From the NCBI GenBank assembly GCA_001910725.1, contig MJGA01000027.1, positions 124,001-188,000 on the forward strand: a stretch of 64,000 bases of DNA, written 5' to 3'. The notes under the pieces are model-generated. The model was not told the origin of the DNA, did not search any database, and saw only the letters and a list, made by a program, of their open reading frames with translations. Both the position numbers and the translations under genes were made by a program. Origin of the DNA: Phanerodontia chrysosporium. Lineage: Eukaryota > Basidiomycota > Agaricomycetes > Polyporales > Phanerochaetaceae. Shown here piece after piece: positions 32,734 to 45,029 of this stretch (position 1 is the stretch's first letter; each line of letters opens with the position of its first letter).

Positions 32734-35212
32734 TCAGCTCTGCTCATCTGCCGCCACACTACTCGGCCCACCAGAAATCTGCGCAAGAAGCGAGTCGATC
32801 CCAAGCTCATGCTCGATCTGTGCGTTCGGACAGCTGTCAGTGCGAGCGTGCCACCGTGAACAGTCGCAGCTCACCTCGTGTTTCAGGCGCACGTCCTCGA
32901 CGCCAGCGTTGGAGCCGAACACCGCGTCCATCTCCTCGAGCGACACATTGCCTGTCTCGGGCACGACGTACGTCGCCCAGAGATAGCCCGCGAAGCAGGC
33001 GATCGCGAAGATCATGAAGGTAGACCTGCAGACGGCGCTTCAACGTGAGCGCGCCAACCAAAGACAGGGCTGTGAAGCGCACTTTGGGGAGAGCTCCAGG
33101 AGCTCGGGCGTCACCAGGCCAATGAGGACTTTGCCGAAATCAGCGTTCGACTGTGGAGCGAGACGAGAAAGTCTGCGCACAGTTGTTGAGCCAGTTTGAC
33201 GCCGTCGAGAGTGCGACGCCTTTGCTACGCATCGAGAGAGGGAACACCTCGCTCGGCAAGATCCACCCGATCGGGCCGTATGACATGCCATACGCAGCGG
33301 TGTAGACGTAGACGCAGCTAACACGAAGACAGCTGAGTGGCGGAATACGTTCGTTGCTGGGCGACGTACCCTACTGCTATCCAGGCGGCACTCACGTTTG
33401 CCGACCAGTCATCGGCGTACGTGCTGATCTGGGCAGGTTCTTAGAGGATGGCACTTCTGAGAGGAGAATAGCGTACGAGTAGAGCTATCATGACGTGCGA
33501 GAAGGCCATGACAATGCTACCCCTAGAAACTTTTAGCTCTCCAGGCGCTCAGGCGTTGATCTAGAGCTCACATCGAAGCAGAGGCTTTCGACCTGCGTTT
33601 CAAGCCTTAAGCAATCTTTAATTTGAGGGAGGGCTGAAGAACTGACCTAATTTATCAATGAAAAGAATGACAGGGAAGACTGCCAAGGCCTGGATGACAC
33701 CGACACCCCCAGCAACGAGTAAGGTCACTGTATCGCCCTTGAGCCCGATAGACAGCAATAGGGTCGGGCCGTAGTACAGCAGCGCGTTGATTCCAGACCA
33801 TTCTGCGGCAGGGTCAACTGCATTAGTGGGCATGCCTGACTGGTACGCGTAACATCATACGCTGGAACACCATCATCATGACCCCTATTGACGTACGCTT
33901 CCGGTACGTATTGCTGAAGAGACGACCCCAAGTATGCAGTTCGGACCGAATGGTGGAGAAGAATCCCTTCTGTTTTGGAGACAAGGATGTAGCGTGGGCA
34001 ATCATGAGCACCTCCGTACGCATCTCGAGTAGTTCAAGCTAGAGCGTATGGCGTCAACGATAGGGCCTGGCTCATGGACGTATCTCGCACCTGAACAAGG
34101 ACGTCCTCGTCGCCACGGAGAGTCCTCAAGACGTTGGCGGCCTCGTCAAAGCGTTCCTGCGCGACGAGCAAGCGCGGTGAGGGTGGCAGAATACGCTGAA
34201 ACAGCGCGCCGATCAGCAGCACCATGCCGGAAACAGCTGAATTAGGAGTGGCAAGCGCCATGACCACGATGTGGGGACTGCCAAGGATGCATGAGCAGCG
34301 CTGAAGTCTCCGCTCGTGCCCGACTCACTATCGCGGGTCAGGAAACCGGTCCAGAAACCAACGACAGCTCCAATCACGATGGAGAGTTGTTCCAGCGCCA
34401 TGAGGGATCCTCGCACTTCAGGTGGGCTGATCTCCGCCATGTACAGGGGCGTAAGGGTGCTAGGAACGAGACAGAGGTCAGCAATCATGCCAGAAAAGCA
34501 CAATGATGTGCTACCTCAGCGCGCCGACGCCAAGGCCACCGATAGCGCGCCCAACGATTAGATGTGGAAGTGCTTCAGCTGCACATTGTAGCGTAGAACC
34601 TATGCAAAACACGACTGTGGGTGCATGCGTTGGTGTCAGCGGTTTTGTGCACATGGTAATGGACGAACGGCAAGCAGTCACGATGGCTTGTCGCCGGGAG
34701 AACAGGTCCGCAAAGAGCCCCGCCGACAAGGCTCCGACCAAGGATCCTAGCTCAAGCATGGCGGCTGCGATGGTCTGAGCTCGGTCTGACGACCGCGCGG
34801 ATGTTGGTGGACGTACTCATGAGCCCCTTCTCCCAAGGTCCAACCGGCCAGCGCGCGAGAAACCCCTTCATTACTAGTATATTCGCTATTACACCCTGGT
34901 CGTATCCGAATAACAGGCCGCCAAGGGATGCGAAGACCGCTGCCCGCAGCGCGAAGGAGTTATGCAACAGTCCGGTGAGACCGCCGGGCCCGTAGGCGTA
35001 CGTGTAGCTACGGCCATCTTCTGCTAATTTCAAGTAGCCTCCGTGCGCTGTCTTGTATATCACGTCGCGCTCAATCTTCACAGGAAGCGGTGTGTTGGAA
35101 GGAGAGGGTCTATCGTGGTCCGCAGACTCGGAAGGCAAGGCTACATATCCAGTACCACTCTGAAGCTGCCGTCAGTTGGGAGCAATCTCCTGGCCGTAGA
35201 AACCCATACCAT
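32734..35212 (-). CDS. MFS sugar transporter
   Basis: Major facilitator of the sugar porter family, a proton-coupled plasma membrane carrier of 12 helices. Motifs in order: the first helix with GLLFGYDQGVIANIL, ELGSLVGALSAGLFADLFSR, VGRAIGGLGVGALSTLTPLY, the variant PPSPRLL for PESPRWL, the QWSGINALLYYGP helix (spanning a splice), AAYGMSYGPIGWILPSEVFP, LSMRSKGVALSTASNWLNN and VPETGNVSLEEMD. The frame is open upstream of 35138 but its first codon there is TTG. The only join I find is an ATG at 35212 followed at once by a 50-nt intron (35160-35209; GTATGG, CTGAC, TTCAG), which gives MSGTGYVALPSES. The start is therefore inferred. Many short introns; the substrate cannot be assigned. Confidence 0.87.
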
Positions 35213-36672
35213 CTATTATTATAAATATCCAACGCAATAGGCAATGTCACAGTGTAGTTATAGCGAGAAGGTATAGCGAGATGTGGTGGTCGAGACTCGA
35301 GTGAAGTGTCGCCGTAGCCTGAGTAAGTAGAAGCTCAACAAGCAGGGAAAGCAAGAGTAAGACATGACATCAAGCTCTTGTTACCGGAGCGCTGAAATGG
35401 TAAGAAGAGTCAGTAACCTGTAGTAACAAATCGGATCAGTTTCGTTTATAGTGAGCGCTTCCCGCGAGTTACCATGGCTTCGTTCCGCTCAAGAAGGCTG
35501 TTCTCAATCACGAAGGTCCATACGCCTAAACAACCCTCAACGCTTACGAGAATAGGACATACTAGGGCACGGCTAGGACTCAGAGTGTAGCCAGCCCGTT
35601 CGGATTACAAAGTCGAACGCGAGCCCGCTGTCCCCAGCCCTCGGAAATTTGATCAAATCTTGCATTTCCTTCAACATCATCCTATCCTGACAATGCGGCA
35701 GTACCGCCCGGCTGCTATGGACTCGCCCATCCAATGATGTCAAGCTGTGTTCTCACAAAGTCGGGCGCTGGTGTTCCGCATGGACGTGCTGTGTTGCCGC
35801 CGCCTTGAAGGACGGCTGAGGCATCTGAAACACTGCTGCGCAGGATATGGCTGATCATCGTAGGTAGATCCTTGGCACCAAGACTTCAACGTCGATGCTT
35901 TTGAGTAGTGCTGACTGGGCAGAATCCGCTCTGCAGGTGCGTCCAAGGCGTTGTCGTCGAGGGCACCGGCGACGGCGTGTGGCAGCGGGACATTGACAGT
36001 CTCTGTGGCAGAAGGTAACTCATCAAATTCGGGTAGCTCATCGCTTGCAGCCAGCCTTCGTGGCGTCCAAGGCGGTGCGGTAAGTTCCGAGTTGCGTACC
36101 GTGCGGGACCGCACGCGCTGACACGCTCTATCTGCCAGAGTATGCCTGTTGTACCCCAGCAACAGGCCCACACATCGCCGCGCGCGTGATTCAGATAACA
36201 TCATCAGGCTCGGAGGGACACAACGACCGGTCTTCGCGCGAGATGCGGAGTGGCACAGTAGCACGCCATTGCTGCCCTGCGTGCCTGCGCCCAACACTAT
36301 CGCATCGACCATCGGGCGCGTCAATGCTCTCGCTGGACCGCCCTGTTGCAGGAGGTTGCACCGCATCACATTGCACCGCGACTTCCGGACATGGGATGGC
36401 GACCCTCGCGGCGGGTGCGCCCAGCGAGCCGGTGCAGTTGATGGTCCACCCTCCCGCACGCGTGCTCGACAACAATTACCCACCACATCAATCGTCAGAG
36501 CCCTGTGGCAGCCCATAGCACTCGTCTCAGCGTATAAGGGCTCCCGCGGTGCGACGAGGGCTCCTCCACAACGCCTCCTCTTCTTGCTTTTTTTCTTCCT
36601 CTTCTTCCTCCCGCGCTTTCTCTTTCTGCGCGGCCGAGGGTGCCAGGCATTTTTGTTAATTTATTTGCTGCC
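35213..36672. other. Long divergent intergenic region
   Basis: About 1.46 kb between two divergent transporter genes. AT-rich just upstream of the sugar transporter (TATTTATAATAATAG, minus, 35213-35227). A 258-codon minus-strand frame (35740-36516) is present without start context, domain or hydrophobic pattern. A pyrimidine-rich run lies at 36570-36625, just before the DHA2 start. Confidence 0.5.
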
Positions 36673-38756
36673 ATGTCTCTCCCCACAACCGCCGCGTCCA
36701 GCACGCGCTCGCTGCCCGACAACGTGAAGAAGTCGGACCTGACGCTCGTCGTGGCCCCGCCGCACGACGTCTCAGGAGCAGCAGAGCCGGGTAGCAAGAA
36801 GAAGGGATTCCGGTTCTGGATGGTCATGCTCGCTATTTGCTCTTCTTTATTCCTCAGCGCGCTGGAGCTGGTGCGTCCCACGATCTCCGCTCCCGCCCCA
36901 TACCTGCTGACCGGTACACCACGCAGACCGCCGTGTCGACCGCGTTGCCCACGATCGTGCATGACCTGCACGGCGACGACTTCGTCTGGGTCTCCTCCGC
37001 ATACTCGCTCGCCTCTACCGCGCTGCTGCCCATGTCCGGCGGGCTCGCACAGGCCTTCGGGCGCCGCGCCACGATGCTCCTCTCGATATTCCTCTTCGCG
37101 CTCGGCAGCGCTCTCTGTGGCGCCGCGCAGGACATGAACTGGCTCGTCGCTGCGCGCAGTACGTCCTCTGCGGTGTTCGTTCAGTTGACGGCGGCTGACC
37201 TCGCTCCAGCGGTGCAGGGTGCGGGTGGCGGGGGCCTCCTGTCGATGTCGGCGATCATCATCTCGGACCTCGTCCCGCTCCGCGAACGTGCGATCTACAA
37301 CGGTCTCGTTGGCATGTACGTCGCCCTCGTTCTCAGAAACGACACCGATGCTGATCTATTTGTAGGACGTGGGCCCTTGCGGGAGCTATGGGCCCCCTTG
37401 TCGGCGGTGCCCTCGCCGACCATGGGCAGTGGCGCTGGCTGTTCTGTGAGCTGCCCTGTTTTTTTTTCCAGCTCTGCCTCGACGCTGACCTTGGGTCTCT
37501 TTTTAGACCTGAATCTCCCGGTGGCGGGGGTCGCGGCCGGCCTTGTCATCGCTTTCCTCACGCTCCGCACACCCGAGGGGACCCTCCGTGAGAAGCTCGG
37601 CCGTATGGACTGGATGTGCGTCTCTCCTTCTTTGACCGAGGTGCCAACACTAACCAAAGCTCCGCAGTGGCAACGCCATCGTCATCGCGAGCTCGACTGC
37701 AGTCGTCCTCGGGCTCACCTGGGGCGGCGTCCGCTACGCGTGGAGCTCGGCGCAGGTGCTTGTGCCGCTCGTGCTCGGCCTCATCGGCATGGTCGTCTTC
37801 GTCGCGTACGAGGCCAAGATTGCCACACACCCGCTCGTCCCGCCTGAACTGCTCGCGAACCGGACGTCCATAAGCGGCTACATCCAGACGTTCATCTGTC
37901 CAGTCGTCGTCCTTGCATCCATCTGTACGTCCCGCCCCTCATTTTCCCCACATCACACACCCCGTTAACAGCGCCGCGCAGACTTTGTCCCGATATACCT
38001 GCAGGCGTGCAAGGCCGCGTCGCCGATCCGCTCGGGCGTGCTTGAGCTGCCGTACGCGTTCACGATAGGCGCCGTGCTCGTGCTGACGGGTGTGACGATC
38101 GCGGCGAGCAAGGCTTACCGCCCGCAGCTGTGGATCGGCTGGGCCGCGTTCGTAGTATCGATGGGCCTCCTCTCGACCGTGCACGCGCAGACACCGACGG
38201 CGCACATCGTCGGGTTCACCGCGCTCCTCGGCTTCGCAGCCGGCGTCGTGTACAGCGCGACGTACTTCCCGGTGCTCGCGCCGCTGCCGGTGTCGCAGAA
38301 CGCGCATGCGCTCGCATTGTTCTCGTTCTTCCGCTCGTTTGCCGGGGTGCGCCTCCACCTCTCTCATGCCCGTCCGGTGTGCTGACGTGCTGCGCATCGC
38401 AGGTCTGGGGCGTCACGATCGGCACCGCCGTGCTGCAGACGCAGCTCGGGAAGCGCCTCCCGGCAGACTTCATCGCGCACTTCCCCGGCGGCGTCGCGAT
38501 CGCGTACAGCGCGATTCCCGCGCTGCCGACGCTGCCCGAGCCGCTGCACTCGCAGGTCACGGCCGCGTTCGCGGACAGCCTCATCGTCGTGTGGCAGGTC
38601 ATGACTGGCATCGCCGCGCTCGGCCTCCTCGCGTCGCTCATGATGAAGGGCCTGCCGCTGCACACGCAGGTCGACGAGAACTGGGGCATCGAGGGGAAGT
38701 CTTGCACGATTGCCGACAAGGCACCGCAGATTGTGCTTCCCGTTGAGACGGTGTAA
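36673..38756 (+). CDS. MFS multidrug transporter, DHA2 type
   Basis: Drug:H+ antiporter-2-like facilitator with 14 predicted helices, expected in the plasma membrane. ATG at 36673 in the context GCCATGTC. A basic cytosolic N-terminus leads into FRFWMVMLAICSSLFLSAL, then TAVSTALPTIVHDLHGDDF, WVSSAYSLASTALLPMSG, motif A-like FGRRATMLLS, the antiporter region VQGAGGGGLLSMSAIIISDL, VPLRERAIYNGLVGM and WALAGAMGPLVGGALADHG. Later helices include LGLTWGGVRYAWSS and FFRSFAGVWGVTIGTAVLQ. Stop TAA at 38756. Seven or so introns, including one inside the first helix. Exported compounds are unknown; no biosynthetic cluster is adjacent. Confidence 0.9.
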
Positions 38757-39363
38757 GCACAGCGCCTGTGTGATCATAATATATACGACGCTGCACACCA
38801 CATATGGAAGGGTTACTAAATATGGTAAATTTCCGGCTCTCTATAGTGCGTCTCTGTAGTGCCGACGTCTCAGTAATGGAGGCCCACCTATAGAGGGTCC
38901 TCCAGCTCATGGAGGCTGTCGGTGTCCCCATCCCATATATATACATCGTGCTGGGAAACCTCAGGCGGGAGGAACTTCCATAGAACGGTCTCGAATGCTC
39001 ACGATGCCACGTGGCTAGCGCTGCGCCAAATCCCACCGCCGTCCGCTCTCGATAGCGCACTTCGATGACCGCTCCATGCTGCGACATCCCACCTCAATGT
39101 CGATGTCATGTCAATAGTCATTCTCTCCAGCAATATGATACTTTTTGACCCTCACAAACAATCGAGTAAGATGGGATGTATCACCGGCATGCTCTGTTCT
39201 GGTCTTCGTCGTCACCGCCGCCGCCGCCGCCGCCGCCATGATCGGGTAAGCGTGCCCCATTGCCCGAATTGATGCGCGCGCTTCCCTCTCCGACGCGTAG
39301 CGTCTCGCGTCGTGGTATTGCTCGCGACACTGAGCACGACCGGAACACTTGCGTCCTTCTGCG
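38757..39363. other. Gap that must contain the Helitron 5' end; GCC repeat
   Basis: No gene recognised. A run of GCC triplets lies at about 39213-39238. Helitrons begin with TC after a host A. Several ATC sites occur (for example 38773, 38945 and 39181) and I cannot choose between them. Confidence 0.4.
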
Positions 39364-42300
39364 ATGACCCTTCTCGATACGGATCCACTTACGGTATGTC
39401 ACACACACACTTGCTCTGGTTCACTCACTCATACCTTGCTTCCTTACAAACAGCTAAGAACATCGTCAGAGCAAACCCATCGTCCTCTTAGTGACCACGC
39501 CAACGGCACCCAAACGTCCCAAATCCACTATGACCACACAAAACCCGCGAAGAGACGTAGGGTCGACGAAGCGGCACCTGTGTGTATCATACACATACCT
39601 GGCGTCCACCCGTTCTTAAACCCCACGCAGCACACCGTACTCCGCAAGACATCATCAGATGCAAAGAAACCCGCAATCACGAAGAATGAAAATGACCCAA
39701 GAACGGTATCGTACTTTCGTGAAGTACCATTGGGCCTCCTTCTGACATTCTCGACAGGGCATTCCTCATACTGATTCTTCCGACGAGGAGCCTCTCGCTC
39801 ACATCTACATGCGCGAGGGAACTCGAATCTCTGCAAAGGTATGTAATTTCCTTCAGCTAAACCCGTCATGAGCTTACTTCGTCCAATCGTAGCCTCCCAA
39901 AACCCCACACAATACGGCACAAATCTCTCCTCCGTCATCACCTGAAATCCCGCTCGCCCAGGTGCGTCACTTCCAACTTTCATACAAACGCGTGTCAGTT
40001 CAACTAAACATTATCACCATTCACCCTGTAGAGTTGCACGGTTGTACGCCCGCACGCTCGAGAACGCACGGACACGCCGGATTCCCCATCTTCACCAGAG
40101 CTCCCACTCGCAAAGGTTCGCCACGTCCGCCTTCAGTGCGCTCGCATGTCACTAACATGACTCACGACTAACCAGATCAAACGCGTATCCGAAGGCCAGC
40201 ATAGCGCAACTTCCCTGCATACGCCAATGCCACTGGGCGCGCAACGCGGTCGTAAATCGAAGCACGCAAAATTTATCACGTCCTCAGCAAACGGTACTAA
40301 TTCTACTTTATTTCGTGCGTTCCAGGTCTGATCTCACTATTCATTCCAGATGTGCCCTCCGCTTCTTCTACCAACACGCTGCCCAACAAGCTCTCTTGGA
40401 CAGTGCCATGGTCGCCGAGTCACTTTGCCCACGCTGCTGGCGATCACGGTTTGTTGGGTCCTTTTCTTGCTGCTGCACTCTCTGAGATCAAACGTCCGTG
40501 TAGGTGATGGAAAGGCAATCTTGCGGGCAGTAGTTCAGCCCAGCTCTCAGGTCGCTGACGGCCTTCCGATCGGACGGCGTCCTTACCGCGAGCCCACAAG
40601 CCGGCATGATCTAGGCAACTGCGATCTGCCATGTCGCTTTTGCGGAGCACTACACTGGAAGGACGAACAAGTCTCTCGAACACGAGGCGAATTCCATGTA
40701 TGCTGTTCTCGAGGCAAAATACAACTTCCACATCTTCCGGACCCTCCGGAACCTCTGAGGGATCTCTTCGCTGCTTCCCACAGACAGGCTCTTGAATTTC
40801 GAGAGCATATCCGCCGCTACAATGCAGCCCTCGCGTTTACTTCTCTTGGTGTCAACCTCGACGAGACGGTCATGAAGACTGGGCACGGCACCTACGTGTT
40901 TCGCATTTGTGGCGAGTTATGCCACCTCTCGGGCTCCCTGTTACCAGCAAGTGGTCACACAGCGTCGTATGCTCAGCTCTACATCTATGATCCTGACACA
41001 GCACTCGACGCGCGCATGCGCAACAATCCAGAACTCGACAAAGGCACCATGTACCTTCTGCAAGATTTGCTCCGCACCCATCACCAATATGCTGCTACTT
41101 ACAAGCATGCTTTCGAAATCCTCAGCGAGTACCCAGATGCCGCTGATGTTGCAGTACGCCTGGTTGCAAAGCCTGGTGACCGCCGCTATGACGAGCCGAC
41201 TGTACCGGAGTTAGCAGTACTGCTACCATCTAATGCAGAGGGCTCTGGGAAACGTGACATTATCCTTCGCTTGCGTGACGGATGCCTACAACGTGTCAGT
41301 GACGGCCACCCCGGCTATCTTCCCCTTCACTATGTGCTCCTCCTGCCGTACGGTACACCTGGGTGGTCCTATGAAATGACTGCACCTGTGCCTGCGCACC
41401 ACCGCCTCACAGCGAGCAAGAACAGCTCACAACACACCGTGCATGTTACGCAACTGCGCTATCATGCATTTCACTTGCAGAGGCGAATTGGGCACTTTTC
41501 CACCTTACTCCATGGAGGCAAGCTGCTTCACCAGTGGATTGTCGATGCTTGGGCCAGCATTGAGCAAAGCCGTCTTGCGTACATTCGCACGCATCAGGAC
41601 AAGTTGCGATCAGCGACCTTTGGTGCGCTAAGAGATCTCCTCGAAGGTGGCGAACCCGTCGAGCTTCACAATGTTGGACGCCGCATTATCTTGCCTGCAT
41701 CGGTACATGGAAGCCCACGGTACATGTTCCAGCTCTGCCAAGATGCCATGGCTATTGCTGCATTCTTCAGGCATCTCGACCTCTTCATCACGATGACTGC
41801 AAATCCACGTTGGCCAGAGATTCTGCGCGAACTTCTTCCTGGACAGTCTCCTGATGATCGCCCCGACTTGGTCGACCGTGTATTTCATCTGAAGAAGAAG
41901 GCTCTCATTCAAGACTTATTCACGAACGGTGTCCTTGGTCGCACTGTTGCCAAGATCTACACAATTGAATTCCAGAAACGCGGACTCCCTCATGTTCATA
42001 TCATTCTGATCTTTGCGCCAAATGACCGCCTCCGCACACCTGTTGACGTCGACTCCATCGTACGGGCTACGCTGCCCGACCCTGTGAAAGAGCCTCTGCT
42101 CTTTGAGACTGTCAAACGGTGTATGATACATGGCCCATGTGGCGAGCGGAGGCGCAACGCGAAGTGCATGAAGGGCGGACAGTGCTCGAAGGGGTATCCA
42201 AGAGCCTTCCAGGAGCATACGATCATCACTGCCGATGGGTACCCTTTGTATGCACGCCCTGCAGATGGCCACGTCATTACTCTCAAGATTGACAACATCG

Positions 42301-44809
42301 AGCACGAGATTGACAACCGCGACATCGTTCCATACTGCCCCTTCCTCTCTGCGAAGTACGACTGTCACATCAACGTCGAGGTCTGCATTTCCCTAGGGTG
42401 TGGCAAGTACATGCATAAGTACATCACGAAGGGCGTTGATCGTGCAACAGCAGAGCTCCATAGTGCATCACAGCAGCATGAGAACGACGAGGTCCGCCAA
42501 TACCTGGATTCAAGATACATCACTGCACACGAGTCATACTGGCGCATCGCAGAGTTCGACACTCATGGGAACTCACCAACAGTCATTCGTCTCGACATAC
42601 ATCTTGAGAACCAGCAGACTGTCTGCTTTGACGACAACGACAGTTTGTCAAATGTACTTGCCCGCGAGCCACTCTCAAAGACAACACTTCAGGGATTCTT
42701 CGAGGCAAACAAAGCACTAGGCCCCCATACCGATATATGCCATTCCCTCACATATGTCGAATTCCCTCAGCATATGACATGGGACCGGAAACAGCTACTC
42801 TGGAGGCCCCGTAATCCTAGCGCGGAACCTGCTATAGGTCGCATGTATCATGTTCCGATCTCAAACCTGGAACTCTACTGCCTACGCATGCTGCTCACTG
42901 TCGTACGCGGACCCTGTTCCTTTGCCGAAGTTCGCACATATGGTGGAATATGCTACGATTCTTTTGAGCAGGCATGCAAGGCACGTGGTCTTTTGCATGA
43001 CCAAGGCGAATGGCGTCATGCATTCGAGGAGGGTTCAGTAATGCAAACAGGCCATCAACTCCGCCAGCTTTTTGCAACAATGCTTCTACATGGCGATACG
43101 ACATCTCCTGATGCTATATGGCGCGACTTCCACACAGTCATACATGACGACCTCAAGCCCCGGGTACAAGAGCTACTTCATATAGCTGAGCCAACTGACG
43201 ACCAACTCGATGACTATGCACTCTTCCTCATTGACCGTCTTCTCTTTGGGGAAAATGGCCGAACACTCTCTGAATTCCCTACGATGCCCCTGCCTAAACT
43301 ACGGTGGGCAGATATGCATGACAATCCATTCATTGCAGAACAGCTTGCATACGACCAACACTCTGAAACACACCGTGCATGCAACGCCAGGGAGCATTTC
43401 AATGATGAGCAAGAGTATGCATTCCAGCAAGTGCTCGATTCTGTTGAACATAGGCGAGGACAATTGTTTTGGATCAATGGCCCTGGTGGTACTGGCAAGA
43501 CCTATCTTTACAACACAATTCTCAGTGCATGTCGAGGACAAGGTCGCATTGCACTGGCGGTCGCATCATCTGGTGTTGCTGCACTTCTCTTGCAAGGTGG
43601 GCGGACTGCCCATTCCACCTTCCGCATTCCGGTTGAAGCCTTGGACGGCTTCTCGACATGCACCGTCACAAAAGAGAGCAAACGTGCAGATCTCTTCCGG
43701 AAGACTGAGCTAATCATCTGGGATGAGGCGGGTATGCAGCACCGATACACACATGAAGCTGTTGATCGCATGCTGCAGGATATCCGAGACGATCCCCGCC
43801 CTTTCGGAGGCATCACCACAATTTTTGGCGGTGATTTCCAGCAAATCCTGCCAGTCATTCCAAATGGCTCCCGTGAAGAGGTTGTGGATGCGTCGCTGCT
43901 TCGGTCACCACTCTGGCAACATGTGCAAACAATCACGCTACACCGCAATATGCGAGTTCAAGCTGGAGAGGAAGACTTCGCAAACTGGCTCCTTGATATA
44001 GGACATGGCCGCAATCTCCTTGCTGGCTGCTCTGTTGAGCTCCCCGAGAGTATGGTCGTACAGGATCTCGGGCAGTTAATCGACTTCATCTATGACCCAT
44101 ATACAATCACCGCCAACCCTCCCCTCCTCCTCTTTATTTCCTCGACCGTGCCATCTTAGCAGCTCGCAACAGCGATGTCGATGCTATCAATGACGTCGTC
44201 CTCTCACAAATGTCAGGGGATGAGCACACCTATCTCAGCTTTGACCGTATAGTCTCTGATGGTGCGGAAGCTCTGTCATCCGGATCTGCAGATGCCTACA
44301 CACCAGAGTATCTGCACTCCCTCAATGTTCCAGGGCTGCCACCATCATGTCTCAAGCTGAAGGTTGGCGCACCAGTCATTCTGCTCCGCAATCTCGCAGC
44401 TTCTCGTGGACTATGTAACGGTACGCGCATGGTCATCACGCGCATGTCACGCCACCTGCTGGAAACAAGAATCATTGGAGGCGACCACGATGGCGAACAC
44501 CACTTCATACCTCGAATAGCTCTAACCTCGGGCGTAGACAGTCGGCTTCCGTTCAAACTCCAGCGTCGCCAGTTTCCTGTCCGCCTCGCATTCGCCATGA
44601 CGATCAATCGGGCTCAAGGGCAGACCTTGCGATGGGTTGGCATTGACCTCCGTACACCTGTCTTTGAGCATGGCCAACTGTACGTGGCACTTTCACGAGC
44701 ACGGTCCCACCAACACATTCGTGCATTGCTTTCCCCTGACGGAGCTTCCAACATTACACGGACAACGTTTAATGTAGTTTACCCAGAAATAATCGATGCT
44801 TTGCATTGA
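39364..44809 (+). CDS. Helitron RepHel: HUH Rep endonuclease + Pif1-like helicase (one frameshift)
   Basis: Nicks, unwinds and transfers Helitron DNA. The N-terminal cysteine/histidine domain is [11 protein letters not shown]...[11 protein letters not shown]. The Rep HUH motif is [10 protein letters not shown] (HVH at 41991-41999) and the two-tyrosine motif is [11 protein letters not shown] (42400-42430). The helicase has Walker [13 protein letters not shown] (about 43480), Walker [23 protein letters not shown] and RNMRVQ, and ends with [10 protein letters not shown] and YVALSRA. Upstream of the long exon (40501-44159) about eight small exons from ATG 39364 join in frame through canonical introns. 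They encode a Ser/Pro-rich, basic N-terminus with two similar exons ([18 protein letters not shown]). A single frameshift in a C/T-rich run at about 44113-44137 separates the last 220 codons, so the protein is broken unless this is an assembly error. Confidence 0.87.
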
Positions 44810-45029
44810 TTGTGTACTCTTCAAATAATACCGCACTTCTCTTTCCAGACCTAATGTGATAGGGCATTCGCACATCGCTCATGTAGGCACAAAGACAGAG
44901 ACTAGACTCTCGACGCTGCTCGAGAACGTTCGCCATGTTTGGCACTTGGCGCTCGCTCTCATAAGGCGACCGTCACTGGGCGGCGCACACACAACTTCCC
45001 TCCACCATCGCTATCGTCCCCATACTCAC

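Noticed and set aside
35740..36516. 258-codon minus-strand open frame between the transporters
   Set aside because: No domain or start context, and GC-rich sequence makes long chance frames likely.
39213..39238. GCC triplet run as the Helitron end or a coding polyalanine/arginine tract
   Set aside because: It has no terminal features and lies outside any supported exon; treated as simple repeat.
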